Shown in pieces: positions 25,757 to 34,478 of a stretch of DNA of 64,000 bases; within the stretch, counting starts at the first letter, position 1; every line of letters begins with the position of its first letter. This DNA comes from Pseudotamlana agarivorans. GTDB taxonomy: Bacteria; Bacteroidota; Bacteroidia; Flavobacteriales; Flavobacteriaceae. The stretch spans positions 79,892-143,891 of the forward strand of contig NZ_JAHKPD010000007.1 in assembly GCF_018860245.1 (NCBI RefSeq), written 5' to 3'. The notes under the pieces are model-generated. The model was given only the letters and a program-made list of their open reading frames with translations. It was not told the origin of the DNA and searched no databases. A program made the translations under genes and the position numbers.

Positions 25757-26350
25757 ATGACACCCAAGCAAATAGAAAGAATTCAAAATAAAATTAAGAA
25801 AATTAAACGTGCACTTGCGGCAGACAAAAAGCATTGGGGCGGATATTACCATGACGGACAAGGCCTACGGTATTTACCGCCACAATTTTATTTAGAAATA
25901 AACGATTACTCTGGGGCTATGAGATATTTTAATTGGTTTAATAAAAATTTTGAGGAAGACTCTGGGTACCCCATTTTTCTTTTTGAATGGACTATTACAT
26001 TGTTCAAAAAGAAAAAAGTTAAAGAAGCCGAAAAAAAAGCTTTGGAAACATTCTGCTCTAACACTTATTTAATTGATGTGTTTTTAGGAAAGGACATGCT
26101 TGAATTTAACAAAAATGAAAGTTCGAATTGGGAATATTCAAGCCTAATAGAACACTTAATCTATTCAAAAGACCAAGAAGAATTAAGTGATTTTTATATC
26201 TGGCTAGAAAACTTTACCACAAGTCAAACCTTTTATGATTTTGCCAATAAATTTATTGAAATTGAGAAAGCTATAAATGATGAACCTATGGGAAAAAAAA
26301 GGTCTCAGCTTTTTGATGAAAAGTTGAAATTACTAGAAAGCATCAAATAA
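25757..26350 (+). CDS. hypothetical cytoplasmic helical protein
   Basis: The 197-residue protein lacks a signal peptide. It starts with a basic helix (MTPKQIERIQNKIKKIKRALAADKKHWGG), then GQGLRYLPPQFYLEINDYSGAMRYFNWFNKNF, and a helix-rich remainder with TPR-like spacing. I do not recognise a defined function; similar proteins in Bacteroidota are left as hypothetical. It sits between two exported proteins. Confidence 0.65.
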   Translation: MTPKQIERIQNKIKKIKRALAADKKHWGGYYHDGQGLRYLPPQFYLEINDYSGAMRYFNWFNKNFEEDSGYPIFLFEWTITLFKKKKVKEAEKKALETFCSNTYLIDVFLGKDMLEFNKNESSNWEYSSLIEHLIYSKDQEELSDFYIWLENFTTSQTFYDFANKFIEIEKAINDEPMGKKRSQLFDEKLKLLESIK

Positions 26351-26481
26351 AAAAGGAAGCACTTTATATTTTAAAGTCACCCGAAGCCAACCTTGTAAAC
26401 TTTAACATCTCAATCCAACTTTTACAAATTCATTAAGAGAATTTCGATTTAACTTTAAAAACTGAATTAAAAAAATCCATT

Positions 26482-27018
26482 ATGAAAAAATCAACTTTTA
26501 TTACAAGCCTTACTTTTATATGCTTGCTGCTATTGTCTACAAACGTAAATGCTCAAAAATTTGCTAAACTAGATAAGAGTCCGTTAGATGTTACAGCATT
26601 CCCTACAAGTAATAAAGAGCCTAACAAAGCAGTGAAAATCGTATATAGCAGACCCCAACTTAAAGGTCGTGAACTAAGTAAATTAGCACCTAACGATAAA
26701 GTTTGGAGAACGGGGGCCAATGAAGCACCAGTGGTTACTTTTTACAAAGACATGAAAGTTGACGGTAAAACGGTTAAAGCTGGAGAATATTCATTATTTA
26801 CAATTCCTGGAGAATCTGCATGGACCATAATTTTAAGTAAAGACGTGAACGTTTGGGGTGCATACGCATATAATGAAGCTAATGATGTCGTTCGTGTTCA
26901 AGGAAAGGTAAGTACCGACAAAGAGTCTATTGAAGCGTTTTCAATGGCTTTTGATAAAGATGGTACATTATACCTGGCTTGGGACAAAACAAGAGTTTCT
27001 GTGCCTTTTACAAAATAA
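26482..27018 (+). CDS. DUF2911 domain-containing exported protein
   Basis: The 178-residue protein has a signal peptide (ending NVNAQ, residue 25) and the DUF2911 pattern: VKIVYSRPQLKGRELSKLAPNDKVWRTGANEAPVVTF (~51-88), AGEYSLFTIPGESAWTIILSKDVNVWGAY, and a final RVSVPF. The domain is widespread in exported Bacteroidota proteins; its biochemical role is unknown. A strong terminator follows, so it is probably a single-gene unit. Confidence 0.9.
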   Translation: MKKSTFITSLTFICLLLLSTNVNAQKFAKLDKSPLDVTAFPTSNKEPNKAVKIVYSRPQLKGRELSKLAPNDKVWRTGANEAPVVTFYKDMKVDGKTVKAGEYSLFTIPGESAWTIILSKDVNVWGAYAYNEANDVVRVQGKVSTDKESIEAFSMAFDKDGTLYLAWDKTRVSVPFTK

Positions 27019-27040
27019 GAGCTTTCAACCTATAAATTTA

Positions 27041-27070
27041 AAGCTTCAGAAGAGATTCTGAGGCTTTTTT
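27041..27070 (+). terminator. Rho-independent terminator after the DUF2911 gene
   Basis: AAGCTTCAGAA and TTCTGAGGCTT enclose a short loop and are followed by T residues. Confidence 0.85.
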
Positions 27071-27093
27071 ACTTTGTACAGTCCAGTAAAAAG

Positions 27094-27405
27094 CTATTTA
27101 TCTCGCTCCTTCTCAGACATATAATACAATGTCTTCAGGCTTTTTTTAAGCAATCGAAAACGCATCACACCAATCACTAAAAATAGGATGCAAAATACCA
27201 AACACACTAAAGCAAAGTATTTAAAATTTGGATAGCCTTTAAGTTCGAAAAAGGCAAAAGCGCCAATTAGCAAATATAACGACGACCTAATGTATGATAA
27301 CAAGGTCCGTTCGTTGGCTAATCGTGTACGTTCGATAGCGAGATAGTCTCTTAGAATTACTTTTTCATCTGGTTGAAAATCACGACCAAAACGTAAGAGT
27401 TTCAT
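27094..27405 (-). CDS. DUF202 family small membrane protein
   Basis: The 103-residue protein carries the DUF202 signature ERTRLANERTLLSYIRSSL (25-43) followed by two membrane helices (LYLLIGAFAFFEL and YFALVCLVFCILFLVIGVM). DUF202 proteins are small inner-membrane proteins of unknown activity. The start is 11 bp downstream of queE on the same strand, so the two genes probably share a transcript, without an evident functional link. Confidence 0.88.
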   Translation of the reverse strand: MKLLRFGRDFQPDEKVILRDYLAIERTRLANERTLLSYIRSSLYLLIGAFAFFELKGYPNFKYFALVCLVFCILFLVIGVMRFRLLKKSLKTLYYMSEKERDK

Positions 27406-27416
27406 AAGTTACTTTT

Positions 27417-28046
27417 TTAAGGAATATTTAAATATTTATGAGTTTGTAAAGACACTTTCCACTTGGGGTTTGCCATTACATAATCAACAATTTCTGGAAC
27501 CACTTTATCACGTTTGCTCCACTCTGGTTGCAAATATAAGATACAATTTTTATTAACTTGGGCTGCTTGCTCTTCCGCGAAGCGAAAATCATCTTTATTA
27601 TAAACAATCACTTTTAACTCATGAGCTTGGTCATAAACCTCTTGAGTGGGCAACTTCATTTTTTTAGGAGATAAGCAAATCCAATCCCAAACACCTGTTA
27701 ATTTATAAGCTCCCGAGGTTTCAATATGCACTTGCAGTCCTTTCGCTTTTAATTGCGTCGTTAGGGCTGTCATATCCCAAGTTAAAGGCTCACCTCCCGT
27801 TACTACAATAGTATCACTATACTTGGCAGCATTTTCAACAATTTTAGTCGTTTTGGTGGGCGGGTGCAATTCTGCATTCCAGCTTTCCTTAACATCACAC
27901 CAATGGCAACCCACATCGCAACCACCAACTCTAATGAAATAAGCCGCGGTTCCTTTATGAAATCCTTCCCCTTGAATGGTGTAAAACTCTTCCATTAACG
28001 GTAGCATCTCACCTTTTTCAACCTGTGATTTTATCTCTTCTCTCAT
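27417..28046 (-). CDS. queE: 7-carboxy-7-deazaguanine synthase (radical SAM)
   Basis: QueE converts 6-carboxytetrahydropterin to 7-carboxy-7-deazaguanine in queuosine synthesis. The 209-residue protein has the radical SAM cluster cysteines C43, C47 and C50 in GGCDVGCHWC, an upstream FYTIQGEGFHKGTAAYFIRV, VVTGGEPLTW (SAM and substrate binding), and SPKK. The gene's own promoter box lies 8 bp upstream of the ATG, so the leader is almost absent. A near copy of the dispersed palindrome (CTTCCGCGAAGCG) falls within the codons for FRFAEEQ. Downstream is the DUF202 gene. Confidence 0.93.
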   Translation of the reverse strand: MREEIKSQVEKGEMLPLMEEFYTIQGEGFHKGTAAYFIRVGGCDVGCHWCDVKESWNAELHPPTKTTKIVENAAKYSDTIVVTGGEPLTWDMTALTTQLKAKGLQVHIETSGAYKLTGVWDWICLSPKKMKLPTQEVYDQAHELKVIVYNKDDFRFAEEQAAQVNKNCILYLQPEWSKRDKVVPEIVDYVMANPKWKVSLQTHKYLNIP

Positions 28047-28053
28047 AAGTTTG

Positions 28054-28061
28054 CAAAGATA
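28054..28061 (-). promoter_or_regulatory. -7 promoter box TATCTTTG of queE
   Basis: Exact TAnnTTTG on the minus strand, with the final G only 8 bp before the ATG at 28046. The transcript would start at or just before the start codon. Confidence 0.55.
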
Positions 28062-28211
28062 CGTATAATACCAGCTCTCCTTTAAAATTACGCCAATAAA
28101 ATACGCTTTTAGATTTCAAATTATTTCACCCCAATAAGCCTGCTTTTAAGCCCGGTAAAACTTATTTTTTCATTCTTCATTTTTCCTGTATTTTTATACA
28201 AAACATAACCA

Positions 28212-29753
28212 ATGACAACCAAGGATACTTTTTTAAAATACATAAACGACAGCAACCAAACTAAAGGCGATTTCATTACCGTTGGGGCTGCCATGTTGGA
28301 TGGTGAAACCATTACAAACGCACATGTAAAAATCCCTTTAAAAACTATGAACCGCCATGGTTTAATTGCTGGAGCTACAGGAACAGGGAAAACAAAATCG
28401 CTTCAGGTCGTGGCTGAAAATTTAAGTGACAAAGGGGTGCCTGTTTTACTAATGGATATTAAAGGAGACTTGAGCGGACTAGCAAAACCAAGTCCGGGGC
28501 ATCCTAAAATTACCGAGCGTCATGAAAAAATAGGTCTGCCTTTTGAACCTAAAGGGTTTCCGGTGGAAGTTTTAACCTTATCGGAACAAGACGGCATTCG
28601 TTTAAGAGCTACCGTTAGTGAATTTGGGCCCGTACTTTTATCTCGAATTTTAGATTTATCGGAAACGCAATCAGGCATTGTTTCGGTTATTTTTCAATAT
28701 TGCGACAATAACAAATTACCGCTATTAGATTTAAAAGATTTCAAGAAAATATTGCAATACGCCACTCAAGAAGGCAAAGAAGAATTCAATGAAGCCTACG
28801 GAAGAATTTCAACATCTTCAACCGGCGCTATACTTCGTAAAATAGTAGAACTGGAACAACAAGGTGCCGATTTATTTTTTGGTGAAACCTCCTTCGATAC
28901 CCAAGATTTACTTCGTATTGATGAAAACGGGCGCGGCTTCATTAACATTATTCGATTAACCGACATTCAAGATAGACCACAGTTGTTTTCCACATTCATG
29001 TTAAGCATGTTAGCTGAAATTTATTCTACTTTTCCAGAACAAGGTGATAGCGACCAACCTGAACTCATTATTTTTATAGATGAAGCCCATTTAATTTTTG
29101 ACGAAGCTTCAAAAGCACTTTTAAACCAAATTGAAAGCATCGTTAAACTGATTCGTAGTAAAGGTGTCGGTTTATATTTTGTAACCCAAAACCCTACCGA
29201 TGTTCCGGAAGGAGTTTTAAGTCAGTTAGGACTAAAAATTCAGCATGCTCTAAGAGCATTTACCGCAAAAGATAGAAAGGCGATTAAATTAACGGCTCAA
29301 AATTATCCAGATTCAGACTATTATGACACCGAAGACATTTTAACTTCACTAGGAATTGGAGAAGCTTTAGTTTCCGCATTAGATGAAAAAGGACGCCCTA
29401 CTCCACTAGCCGCCACTATGATGCGCGCTCCTATGAGTCGTATGGATGTTCTAACCGAAAACGAATTAAGTGCACTATATGAAAATTCTAAACTGGTAAA
29501 AAAATACAACGAAACCATAGATCGAGAAAGTGCTTACGAATTGCTTAATATTAAAATTAAACAAGCCGAAGCTGAAGAACTCAAAGAAAAAGCGCGTCAA
29601 GGACAAGAGAAATTAGAAAAAGCAGCATCTAAAAAACGAGAAAGAAGTACCAAATCAAGAAGTTCTGCTATGAACCCTATTGTGAAGGTTCTTACAAGCG
29701 CTACTTTTATTAGAAGTGTTTTTGGAATTTTAACTAAAGTCATGAAAAAATAA
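28212..29753 (+). CDS. HerA/FtsK-type ATPase, DUF853 family
   Basis: The 513-residue protein has Walker A GATGTGKT (54-61), Walker B ELIIFIDEAH (284-293), and downstream FVTQNPTDVPEGVLSQLGLKIQHALRAFTAKD, the layout of YjgR-type HerA-like helicase domains (DUF853). Members are predicted hexameric ATPases that may pump DNA or proteins; the cellular task is unknown. The C-terminus is lysine-rich with a hydrophobic end (MNPIVKVLTSATFIRSVFGIL). No NurA nuclease gene is nearby, as would be expected for a HerA repair partner. It is divergent from queE. Confidence 0.88.
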   Translation: MTTKDTFLKYINDSNQTKGDFITVGAAMLDGETITNAHVKIPLKTMNRHGLIAGATGTGKTKSLQVVAENLSDKGVPVLLMDIKGDLSGLAKPSPGHPKITERHEKIGLPFEPKGFPVEVLTLSEQDGIRLRATVSEFGPVLLSRILDLSETQSGIVSVIFQYCDNNKLPLLDLKDFKKILQYATQEGKEEFNEAYGRISTSSTGAILRKIVELEQQGADLFFGETSFDTQDLLRIDENGRGFINIIRLTDIQDRPQLFSTFMLSMLAEIYSTFPEQGDSDQPELIIFIDEAHLIFDEASKALLNQIESIVKLIRSKGVGLYFVTQNPTDVPEGVLSQLGLKIQHALRAFTAKDRKAIKLTAQNYPDSDYYDTEDILTSLGIGEALVSALDEKGRPTPLAATMMRAPMSRMDVLTENELSALYENSKLVKKYNETIDRESAYELLNIKIKQAEAEELKEKARQGQEKLEKAASKKRERSTKSRSSAMNPIVKVLTSATFIRSVFGILTKVMKK

Positions 29754-29796
29754 CACGATATTTGGCAATTATAAATAACAACCATAACTCAATTCT

Positions 29797-30354
29797 ATGC
29801 GTAAATTATTATTTGGCACATTAGCCCTAACTCTTTTATTATCAAGCTGTGGAAAGAAACAAAATCCATTTGAAATTTCAAAACAGCACATTGGCTTATT
29901 AACAGATTCTACTCAAGTCAAAGACCTAGAAAAGGTATTCCCAAACGATTCGGTGGTTAAATTTATAGCTGGAGATGAATTTACTGGTAATATAGACAAC
30001 ATAGAGATTTTTGAAAAAGGCGGAAATAAACTACTTACCCTAACACCGAAATTTGCTTTAGATTCAACATCGGTAATTACAAATGTTCGTGTTATAGACA
30101 ATCGTTTTAAAACCGATAAAAATATATCTTCAATAAGTACTTTTAAAGATATTCACGAGCAATACAAAGTATCAAAAATCAGTAACTTAATCAACTCGGT
30201 AGTAGTAACAGTAAGCGAAATTAATGCTGCTTTTACAATTGACAAAAAGGAATTACCATCAAATTTAAGATTCGATATGAATTTAAAATTTGATCCAACA
30301 CATATTCCTGATACAGCAAAAGTGAAATACTTTTTTCTTAATTGGGATAACTAA
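29797..30354 (+). CDS. lipoprotein of unknown function
   Basis: The 185-residue protein has a lipobox LLLSSC with Cys18, then a soluble domain with an alternating strand pattern (GDEFTGNIDNIEIFEKGGNKLLTLTPKFALDSTSVITNVRVID). It is encoded 43 bp after the ATPase gene and 10 bp before the YitT-type gene in the same direction, so an operon is likely. No domain was recognised. Confidence 0.75.
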   Translation: MRKLLFGTLALTLLLSSCGKKQNPFEISKQHIGLLTDSTQVKDLEKVFPNDSVVKFIAGDEFTGNIDNIEIFEKGGNKLLTLTPKFALDSTSVITNVRVIDNRFKTDKNISSISTFKDIHEQYKVSKISNLINSVVVTVSEINAAFTIDKKELPSNLRFDMNLKFDPTHIPDTAKVKYFFLNWDN

Positions 30355-30364
30355 TACCATTTAA

Positions 30365-31342
30365 ATGAACCCGTTTTTATCCAAACTTATTGTAGATGTC
30401 GCTCGTAAAAAGCTAAAAAAAACGAGCGACGACAAACCTGTTTCTAAAAGGGACATAGTGCCTTTGGTTAGGATTCTACAAGTTGAATTTACACATGCCG
30501 TAAGAGAATATATTTTTATTATTCTCGGTGTTTTTTCAGCAGGGTTTGGCTTAAAAGGCTTTTTACTTCCAAACAAATTTATTGATGGTGGTGCGACGGG
30601 AATTTCTTTATTACTAGAGCACGTTACTTCGCTACAATTGGGTGTATTACTTGTAATTGTTAATCTGCCTTTTATCATTTTAGCGGCTAAAACCATAGGT
30701 ACTAAGTTTGCTATAAAAAGCATCATCGCCATAGCTATGCTAGCGTTAGTGGTTCACTTTGTTGAATACCCTACCGTCACTGAAGACAAACTTTTAATTG
30801 CGGTTTTTGGGGGCTTCTTTTTAGGGCTGGGTATTGGAATGTCAATGCGTGGTGGCAGCGTTATTGATGGGACTGAAGTACTAGCTATTTTCCTCGGGCG
30901 AAAATTATCGCTTACCATTGGAGATGTTCTGTTATTAATAAATATTGTGATTTTCTCGGTGGGTGCCTATTTACTTTCTATTGAAACAGCCCTTTATGCA
31001 ATTTTAACCTATATGGCTGCTGCTAAAACTGTCGATTTTGTAGTTGATGGTGTTGAAGAATATGTGGGAGTAACCATAATTTCTAATAAACATGAAGAAC
31101 TCCGTATTATGCTCACCAAAAAATTACAACGCGCCTGTACTATTTATGCTGGGAAAGGTGGTTTTGGTAGTACTGGAGAAAGCTACGACAAGGATATCAT
31201 TTACACTGTGGTTACCCGTTTAGAACTCGCCAAACTACAAACCGAAATTGATAAAATTGATAGAAATGCCTTTATAATTATGGGGATTGTAAAAGATTTA
31301 AAAGGTGGTATGATTAAGAAAAAACCAATGAAAGACCACTAG
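30365..31342 (+). CDS. YitT family membrane protein (DUF161/DUF2179)
   Basis: This 325-residue integral membrane protein has about six helices (~50-235; LGVFSAGFGLKGFLLPNKFIDGGATGISLLL, LLIAVFGGFFLGLGIGMSMRGGSVIDGTEVLAIF) followed by a cytoplasmic DUF2179 domain (ISNKHEELRIMLTKKLQRACTIYAGKGGFGSTGE, YTVVTRLELAKL, AFIIMGIVKDLKGG). The architecture is that of YitT/YqfU proteins, which are suspected transporters of unknown substrate. It follows the lipoprotein gene closely. Confidence 0.9.
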   Translation: MNPFLSKLIVDVARKKLKKTSDDKPVSKRDIVPLVRILQVEFTHAVREYIFIILGVFSAGFGLKGFLLPNKFIDGGATGISLLLEHVTSLQLGVLLVIVNLPFIILAAKTIGTKFAIKSIIAIAMLALVVHFVEYPTVTEDKLLIAVFGGFFLGLGIGMSMRGGSVIDGTEVLAIFLGRKLSLTIGDVLLLINIVIFSVGAYLLSIETALYAILTYMAAAKTVDFVVDGVEEYVGVTIISNKHEELRIMLTKKLQRACTIYAGKGGFGSTGESYDKDIIYTVVTRLELAKLQTEIDKIDRNAFIIMGIVKDLKGGMIKKKPMKDH

Positions 31343-31365
31343 TATTTCATTGAAAACAATTTAAA

Positions 31366-31734
31366 ATGGCACAAAAAAAATACACCCTTCAAAACAATCC
31401 TTTTAGCGTTCCAACAACCGATGGAAAAACAATTAAGGAGCATTTTGGAAACACCACCGATGGTAATTCTGAAATAAGCATAGCACACATGGTCGCTCCC
31501 TCTGGCTGGAGTGAACCTTTTCAAACTCCAGAATTCGATGAATTTACTTTTATCATAAAGGGTAAAAAGCAATTTATTATTGAAGACGACACCGTGGTCT
31601 TAGAAGCCGGACAATCTATTAAAATTGAAAAAAACACCAGAGTTCAATACTCAAATCCCTTTGCCGAAGCCTGTGAATATATTGCAATTTGCACACCAGC
31701 TTTTTCTCTAGATTTAGTGAACCGAGAAGATTAA
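31366..31734 (+). CDS. cupin domain protein
   Basis: The 122-residue single-domain cupin shows the two cupin boxes in degenerate form: box 1 near GWSEPFQTPEFDEFTFIIKGKKQF (47-70), with few of the usual His ligands, and box 2 near LEAGQSIKIEKNTRVQYSNP. The lack of a clear HxH pair suggests a binding or isomerase-like role and not a metal oxygenase. It stands 3 bp before the hydrolase gene and shares its transcript. Confidence 0.75.
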   Translation: MAQKKYTLQNNPFSVPTTDGKTIKEHFGNTTDGNSEISIAHMVAPSGWSEPFQTPEFDEFTFIIKGKKQFIIEDDTVVLEAGQSIKIEKNTRVQYSNPFAEACEYIAICTPAFSLDLVNRED

Positions 31735-31737
31735 TAC

Positions 31738-32565
31738 ATGAGTAAATTATTGCCTCAACTAATTGGAAAAACAATAAATACTATTAGTTATTTCCAACCA
31801 AAACAAGCAGCTAAATTAGCTGTAAAATTATTTTCCACACCTCAAAAAGGCGAAATCACAGCCGATCAAAAACCGTTTTTAAATACCGCCATTCAAGACA
31901 CCATAACTTTTGAAAATATTACAATAAAAACTTATTTATGGCAAGGCGCAAAAGACACCATTTTACTAGTACATGGTTGGGAAAGCAATGCCTTTAGGTG
32001 GCAAGATTTAATTGAATTACTTCAAAAAGAAGATTACAACATTATTGCTTTAGACGCACCCGCCCACGGTGCTTCTAGCGGTAAAATATTTAACGCCATT
32101 CTTTATTCTGAATGTATCAATATTGCTGTTAAAACCTACAAACCAAGTATTTTAATAGGGCATTCTATTGGAGCAACAGCCAGTATTATCGCTCAAGAAA
32201 ACCACAACCTCCCTGTTATTGAAAAGAATGTTTTATTGGGAGCGCCTTCAAATTTAGCGATTTCAGTGAAAAATTACGCCAACTTTATGGGCTTCAATAA
32301 AATAGTAACCAAAGCTGTAGATGCCTATTATTTAAAGCATTTCAATCAACTTCCTGGTTATTATTGCGCTGAAAATTTCTATAAAAACAATGAAACACGA
32401 GGGATCATCATTCATGATAAAAAGGATAAGATCATTTCTTACCGCGAAGCCCTAGACATTAACCGTCATTATAAAAACGCCAAACTTATAAAAACAATTG
32501 GTTTGGGGCACCGCCTAAAATCTAACGACGTATATCAACACATTTTAGAGTTTCTCAAGGCGTAA
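31738..32565 (+). CDS. alpha/beta hydrolase
   Basis: The 275-residue hydrolase has the nucleophile elbow GHSIGA (S143), the oxyanion stretch LLVHGWESNAFRWQDL (77-92), LDAPAHGAS (105-113), a likely acid in HDKKDKIISY, and the catalytic His258 in GLGHRL. The substrate is unknown. It begins 3 bp after the cupin gene. A pseudouridine synthase gene with its own promoter box follows within 20 bp. Confidence 0.88.
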   Translation: MSKLLPQLIGKTINTISYFQPKQAAKLAVKLFSTPQKGEITADQKPFLNTAIQDTITFENITIKTYLWQGAKDTILLVHGWESNAFRWQDLIELLQKEDYNIIALDAPAHGASSGKIFNAILYSECINIAVKTYKPSILIGHSIGATASIIAQENHNLPVIEKNVLLGAPSNLAISVKNYANFMGFNKIVTKAVDAYYLKHFNQLPGYYCAENFYKNNETRGIIIHDKKDKIISYREALDINRHYKNAKLIKTIGLGHRLKSNDVYQHILEFLKA

Positions 32566-32572
32566 TTTATTG

Positions 32573-32580
32573 TATTTTTG
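32573..32580 (+). promoter_or_regulatory. -7 promoter box TATTTTTG of the rluF-like gene
   Basis: Exact TAnnTTTG match with the final G 5 bp before the ATG at 32585; transcription would start at about the start codon, giving a leaderless or near-leaderless mRNA. Confidence 0.5.
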
Positions 32581-32584
32581 CACT

Positions 32585-33346
32585 ATGGAAGAACCGCAAT
32601 TAAAACGTATCAATAAATTTTTAAGTGAAGTTGGCTATTGCTCACGTCGCGAGGCAGACAGACTCATTGAAGCAGATCGTGTAACTATAAATGGTGTTGT
32701 ACCTGAAAAAGGCACGAAACTCACTCCTAATGATGTTGTGGCTGTTGATGGGCAAGAAATTAAAAACACTAAAGAAAGCTTTGTTTACTTAGCTTTTAAT
32801 AAACCTGTTGGCATAGTTTGTACCACAGATACATCAGTTGAAAAAGACAATATTATTGATTTCCTTAATTATAAAAAACGTATTTTCCCTATCGGAAGAC
32901 TTGATAAACCCAGTGAAGGCTTAATACTTCTTACTGATGATGGTGATATTGTAAACAAGATTCTTCGTGCCAGCAACAATCACGAAAAAGAATATATTGT
33001 GACAGTAGACAAGCCTATTTCACAAACTTTTATTGAGCGTATGGCTGGCGGTATTCACATTGAAGACCTTAATAAAACCACCAAAAAATGTGTTGTTGAA
33101 AAACTAAGCACGTACAAATTCAAAATCATTTTAACACAAGGCTTGAACCGTCAAATTCGTCGTATGTGCGACTATTTAAACTACGAAGTACAGACCTTAA
33201 AACGTGTTCGAATTATGAATGTGAAATTAGATATGCCTATTGGCGAATATCGTGAACTCACCAAAGAAGAATTTAAGGAACTTAATGATTTGATTAGTAC
33301 GTCTACTAAGGAGTTTGTAAAAACTCAGAACCGAAAAAAGCGGTAA
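32585..33346 (+). CDS. rluF: 23S rRNA pseudouridine synthase, RluF type
   Basis: The 253-residue enzyme has an N-terminal S4 RNA-binding domain (LKRINKFLSEVGYCSRREADRLIEADRVTING) and the pseudouridine synthase core with catalytic Asp in PIGRLDKPSEGLILLTDDGD, plus LTQGLNRQIRRMCDYLNYEV, characteristic of the RsuA/RluB/E/F group. RluF modifies 23S rRNA U2604 in E. coli; the precise target here is inferred. The ATG at 32585 was chosen over an upstream codon at 32570 because the promoter box and the MEEPQLKR start fit the family. Confidence 0.85.
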   Translation: MEEPQLKRINKFLSEVGYCSRREADRLIEADRVTINGVVPEKGTKLTPNDVVAVDGQEIKNTKESFVYLAFNKPVGIVCTTDTSVEKDNIIDFLNYKKRIFPIGRLDKPSEGLILLTDDGDIVNKILRASNNHEKEYIVTVDKPISQTFIERMAGGIHIEDLNKTTKKCVVEKLSTYKFKIILTQGLNRQIRRMCDYLNYEVQTLKRVRIMNVKLDMPIGEYRELTKEEFKELNDLISTSTKEFVKTQNRKKR

Positions 33347-33367
33347 TCCCACAAATATTAACACACT

Positions 33368-33406
33368 AAAAAAGCCTTATAAATCTCAATTTATAAGGCT
33401 TTTTTA
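33368..33406. terminator. bidirectional terminator between rluF-like gene and folD
   Basis: Perfect 10-bp arms GCCTTATAAA and TTTATAAGGC with a 6-nt loop, flanked by six A on the left and seven T on the right. It can stop both convergent transcripts. Confidence 0.92.
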
Positions 33407-33427
33407 ATATCAAATATGTTAAAAGTA

Positions 33428-34303
33428 CTAACTACGAATCTCGCGTGCTAATAACGTATTTTTAAGCAACATAGCAATAGTCATAGGACCTACCCCACCT
33501 GGAACTGGCGTAATATAACTTGCTTTTGGGCTAACGCTTTCAAAATCCACATCACCTGCTAATCTATAACCTCTAGCTTTAGTTTCATCGGCTACACGGG
33601 TAATTCCAACATCAATAATTACAACACCATCTTTAACCATATCGCCTTTTAAGAACTCAGAAATTCCAATAGCAGCAACGATAATATCGGCTTGCTTAGT
33701 GATTTCAGCGAGGTCTTTAGTACGACTATGCACAACAGTTACCGTAGCGTCTCCGGCTTTACGTTTCTGACTCATTAATATACTCATTGGGCGACCAACA
33801 ATGTGGCTACGTCCCATCACTACCACATTCTTCCCTGAAGTTTCAACCTCATAACGTTCTAATAACTCTAAAATACCGTAAGGTGTTGCTGGTAAAAAGC
33901 TAGGTAAATCTAAAGCCATTTTACCCACGTTTGTTGGATGAAAGCCATCAACATCTTTATCGGCATCAACAGCCATTAATACTTTTTGCTCATCAATGTG
34001 TTTTGGTAAAGGCAATTGCACGATAAAACCATCGATAGCATCATTGGTATTTAATTCATGTATTTTTTGTAACAACACAGCTTCCGAAGTATCTTCAGGC
34101 AAATCAATTAAAGTGGATTCAAAACCAATTTTTTCACAAGCTTTAACTTTAGCATTCACATAAGTCATACTCGCGCCATCAGTACCTACTAAAATCGCCG
34201 CAAGATGAGGAACTCTTCCTCCATTTGCCTTGATTTCTGCTACTTCAACAGCAATTTCTTCTTTAATATCGTTACTCGTTTTTTTTCCGTCTAAAATGAT
34301 CAT
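33428..34303 (-). CDS. folD: bifunctional methylenetetrahydrofolate dehydrogenase/cyclohydrolase
   Basis: FolD oxidises 5,10-methylene-THF to methenyl-THF and hydrolyses it to 10-formyl-THF. The 291-residue protein has [15 protein letters not shown] (Tyr and Lys of the catalytic YxxxK), [26 protein letters not shown] (nucleotide binding) and the terminal [13 protein letters not shown]. It stands alone, with the bidirectional terminator below it. The upstream side carries heptad repeats. Downstream in one-carbon metabolism it feeds purine and formyl-Met synthesis. Confidence 0.97.
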   Translation of the reverse strand: MIILDGKKTSNDIKEEIAVEVAEIKANGGRVPHLAAILVGTDGASMTYVNAKVKACEKIGFESTLIDLPEDTSEAVLLQKIHELNTNDAIDGFIVQLPLPKHIDEQKVLMAVDADKDVDGFHPTNVGKMALDLPSFLPATPYGILELLERYEVETSGKNVVVMGRSHIVGRPMSILMSQKRKAGDATVTVVHSRTKDLAEITKQADIIVAAIGISEFLKGDMVKDGVVIIDVGITRVADETKARGYRLAGDVDFESVSPKASYITPVPGGVGPMTIAMLLKNTLLAREIRS

Positions 34304-34313
34304 GGTTCTATGT

Positions 34314-34355
34314 GTTGTTGGTTTTCAGTTATTAGTTGTTGGCTTTTAGTGGTTG
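34314..34355. repeat. heptad repeats upstream of folD
   Basis: Six consecutive degenerate heptads (GTTGTTG, GTTTTCA, GTTATTA, GTTGTTG, GCTTTTA, GTGGTTG) in register, the reverse complement of the CAACAAC-type repeats at 6013-6068 and 11163-11197. They lie in the 175-bp gap between folD and ffh. Confidence 0.75.
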
Positions 34356-34478
34356 CTAATAAAATTCAAAAGCAAAACGCCCAACCAGCTTTACAACTAA
34401 ACAACTTTTACCGTACTTACTACTCCTTAACTACTTAACTCCTCAACTCTACTCTACTTAACTCCTAAAAACCCCCAC

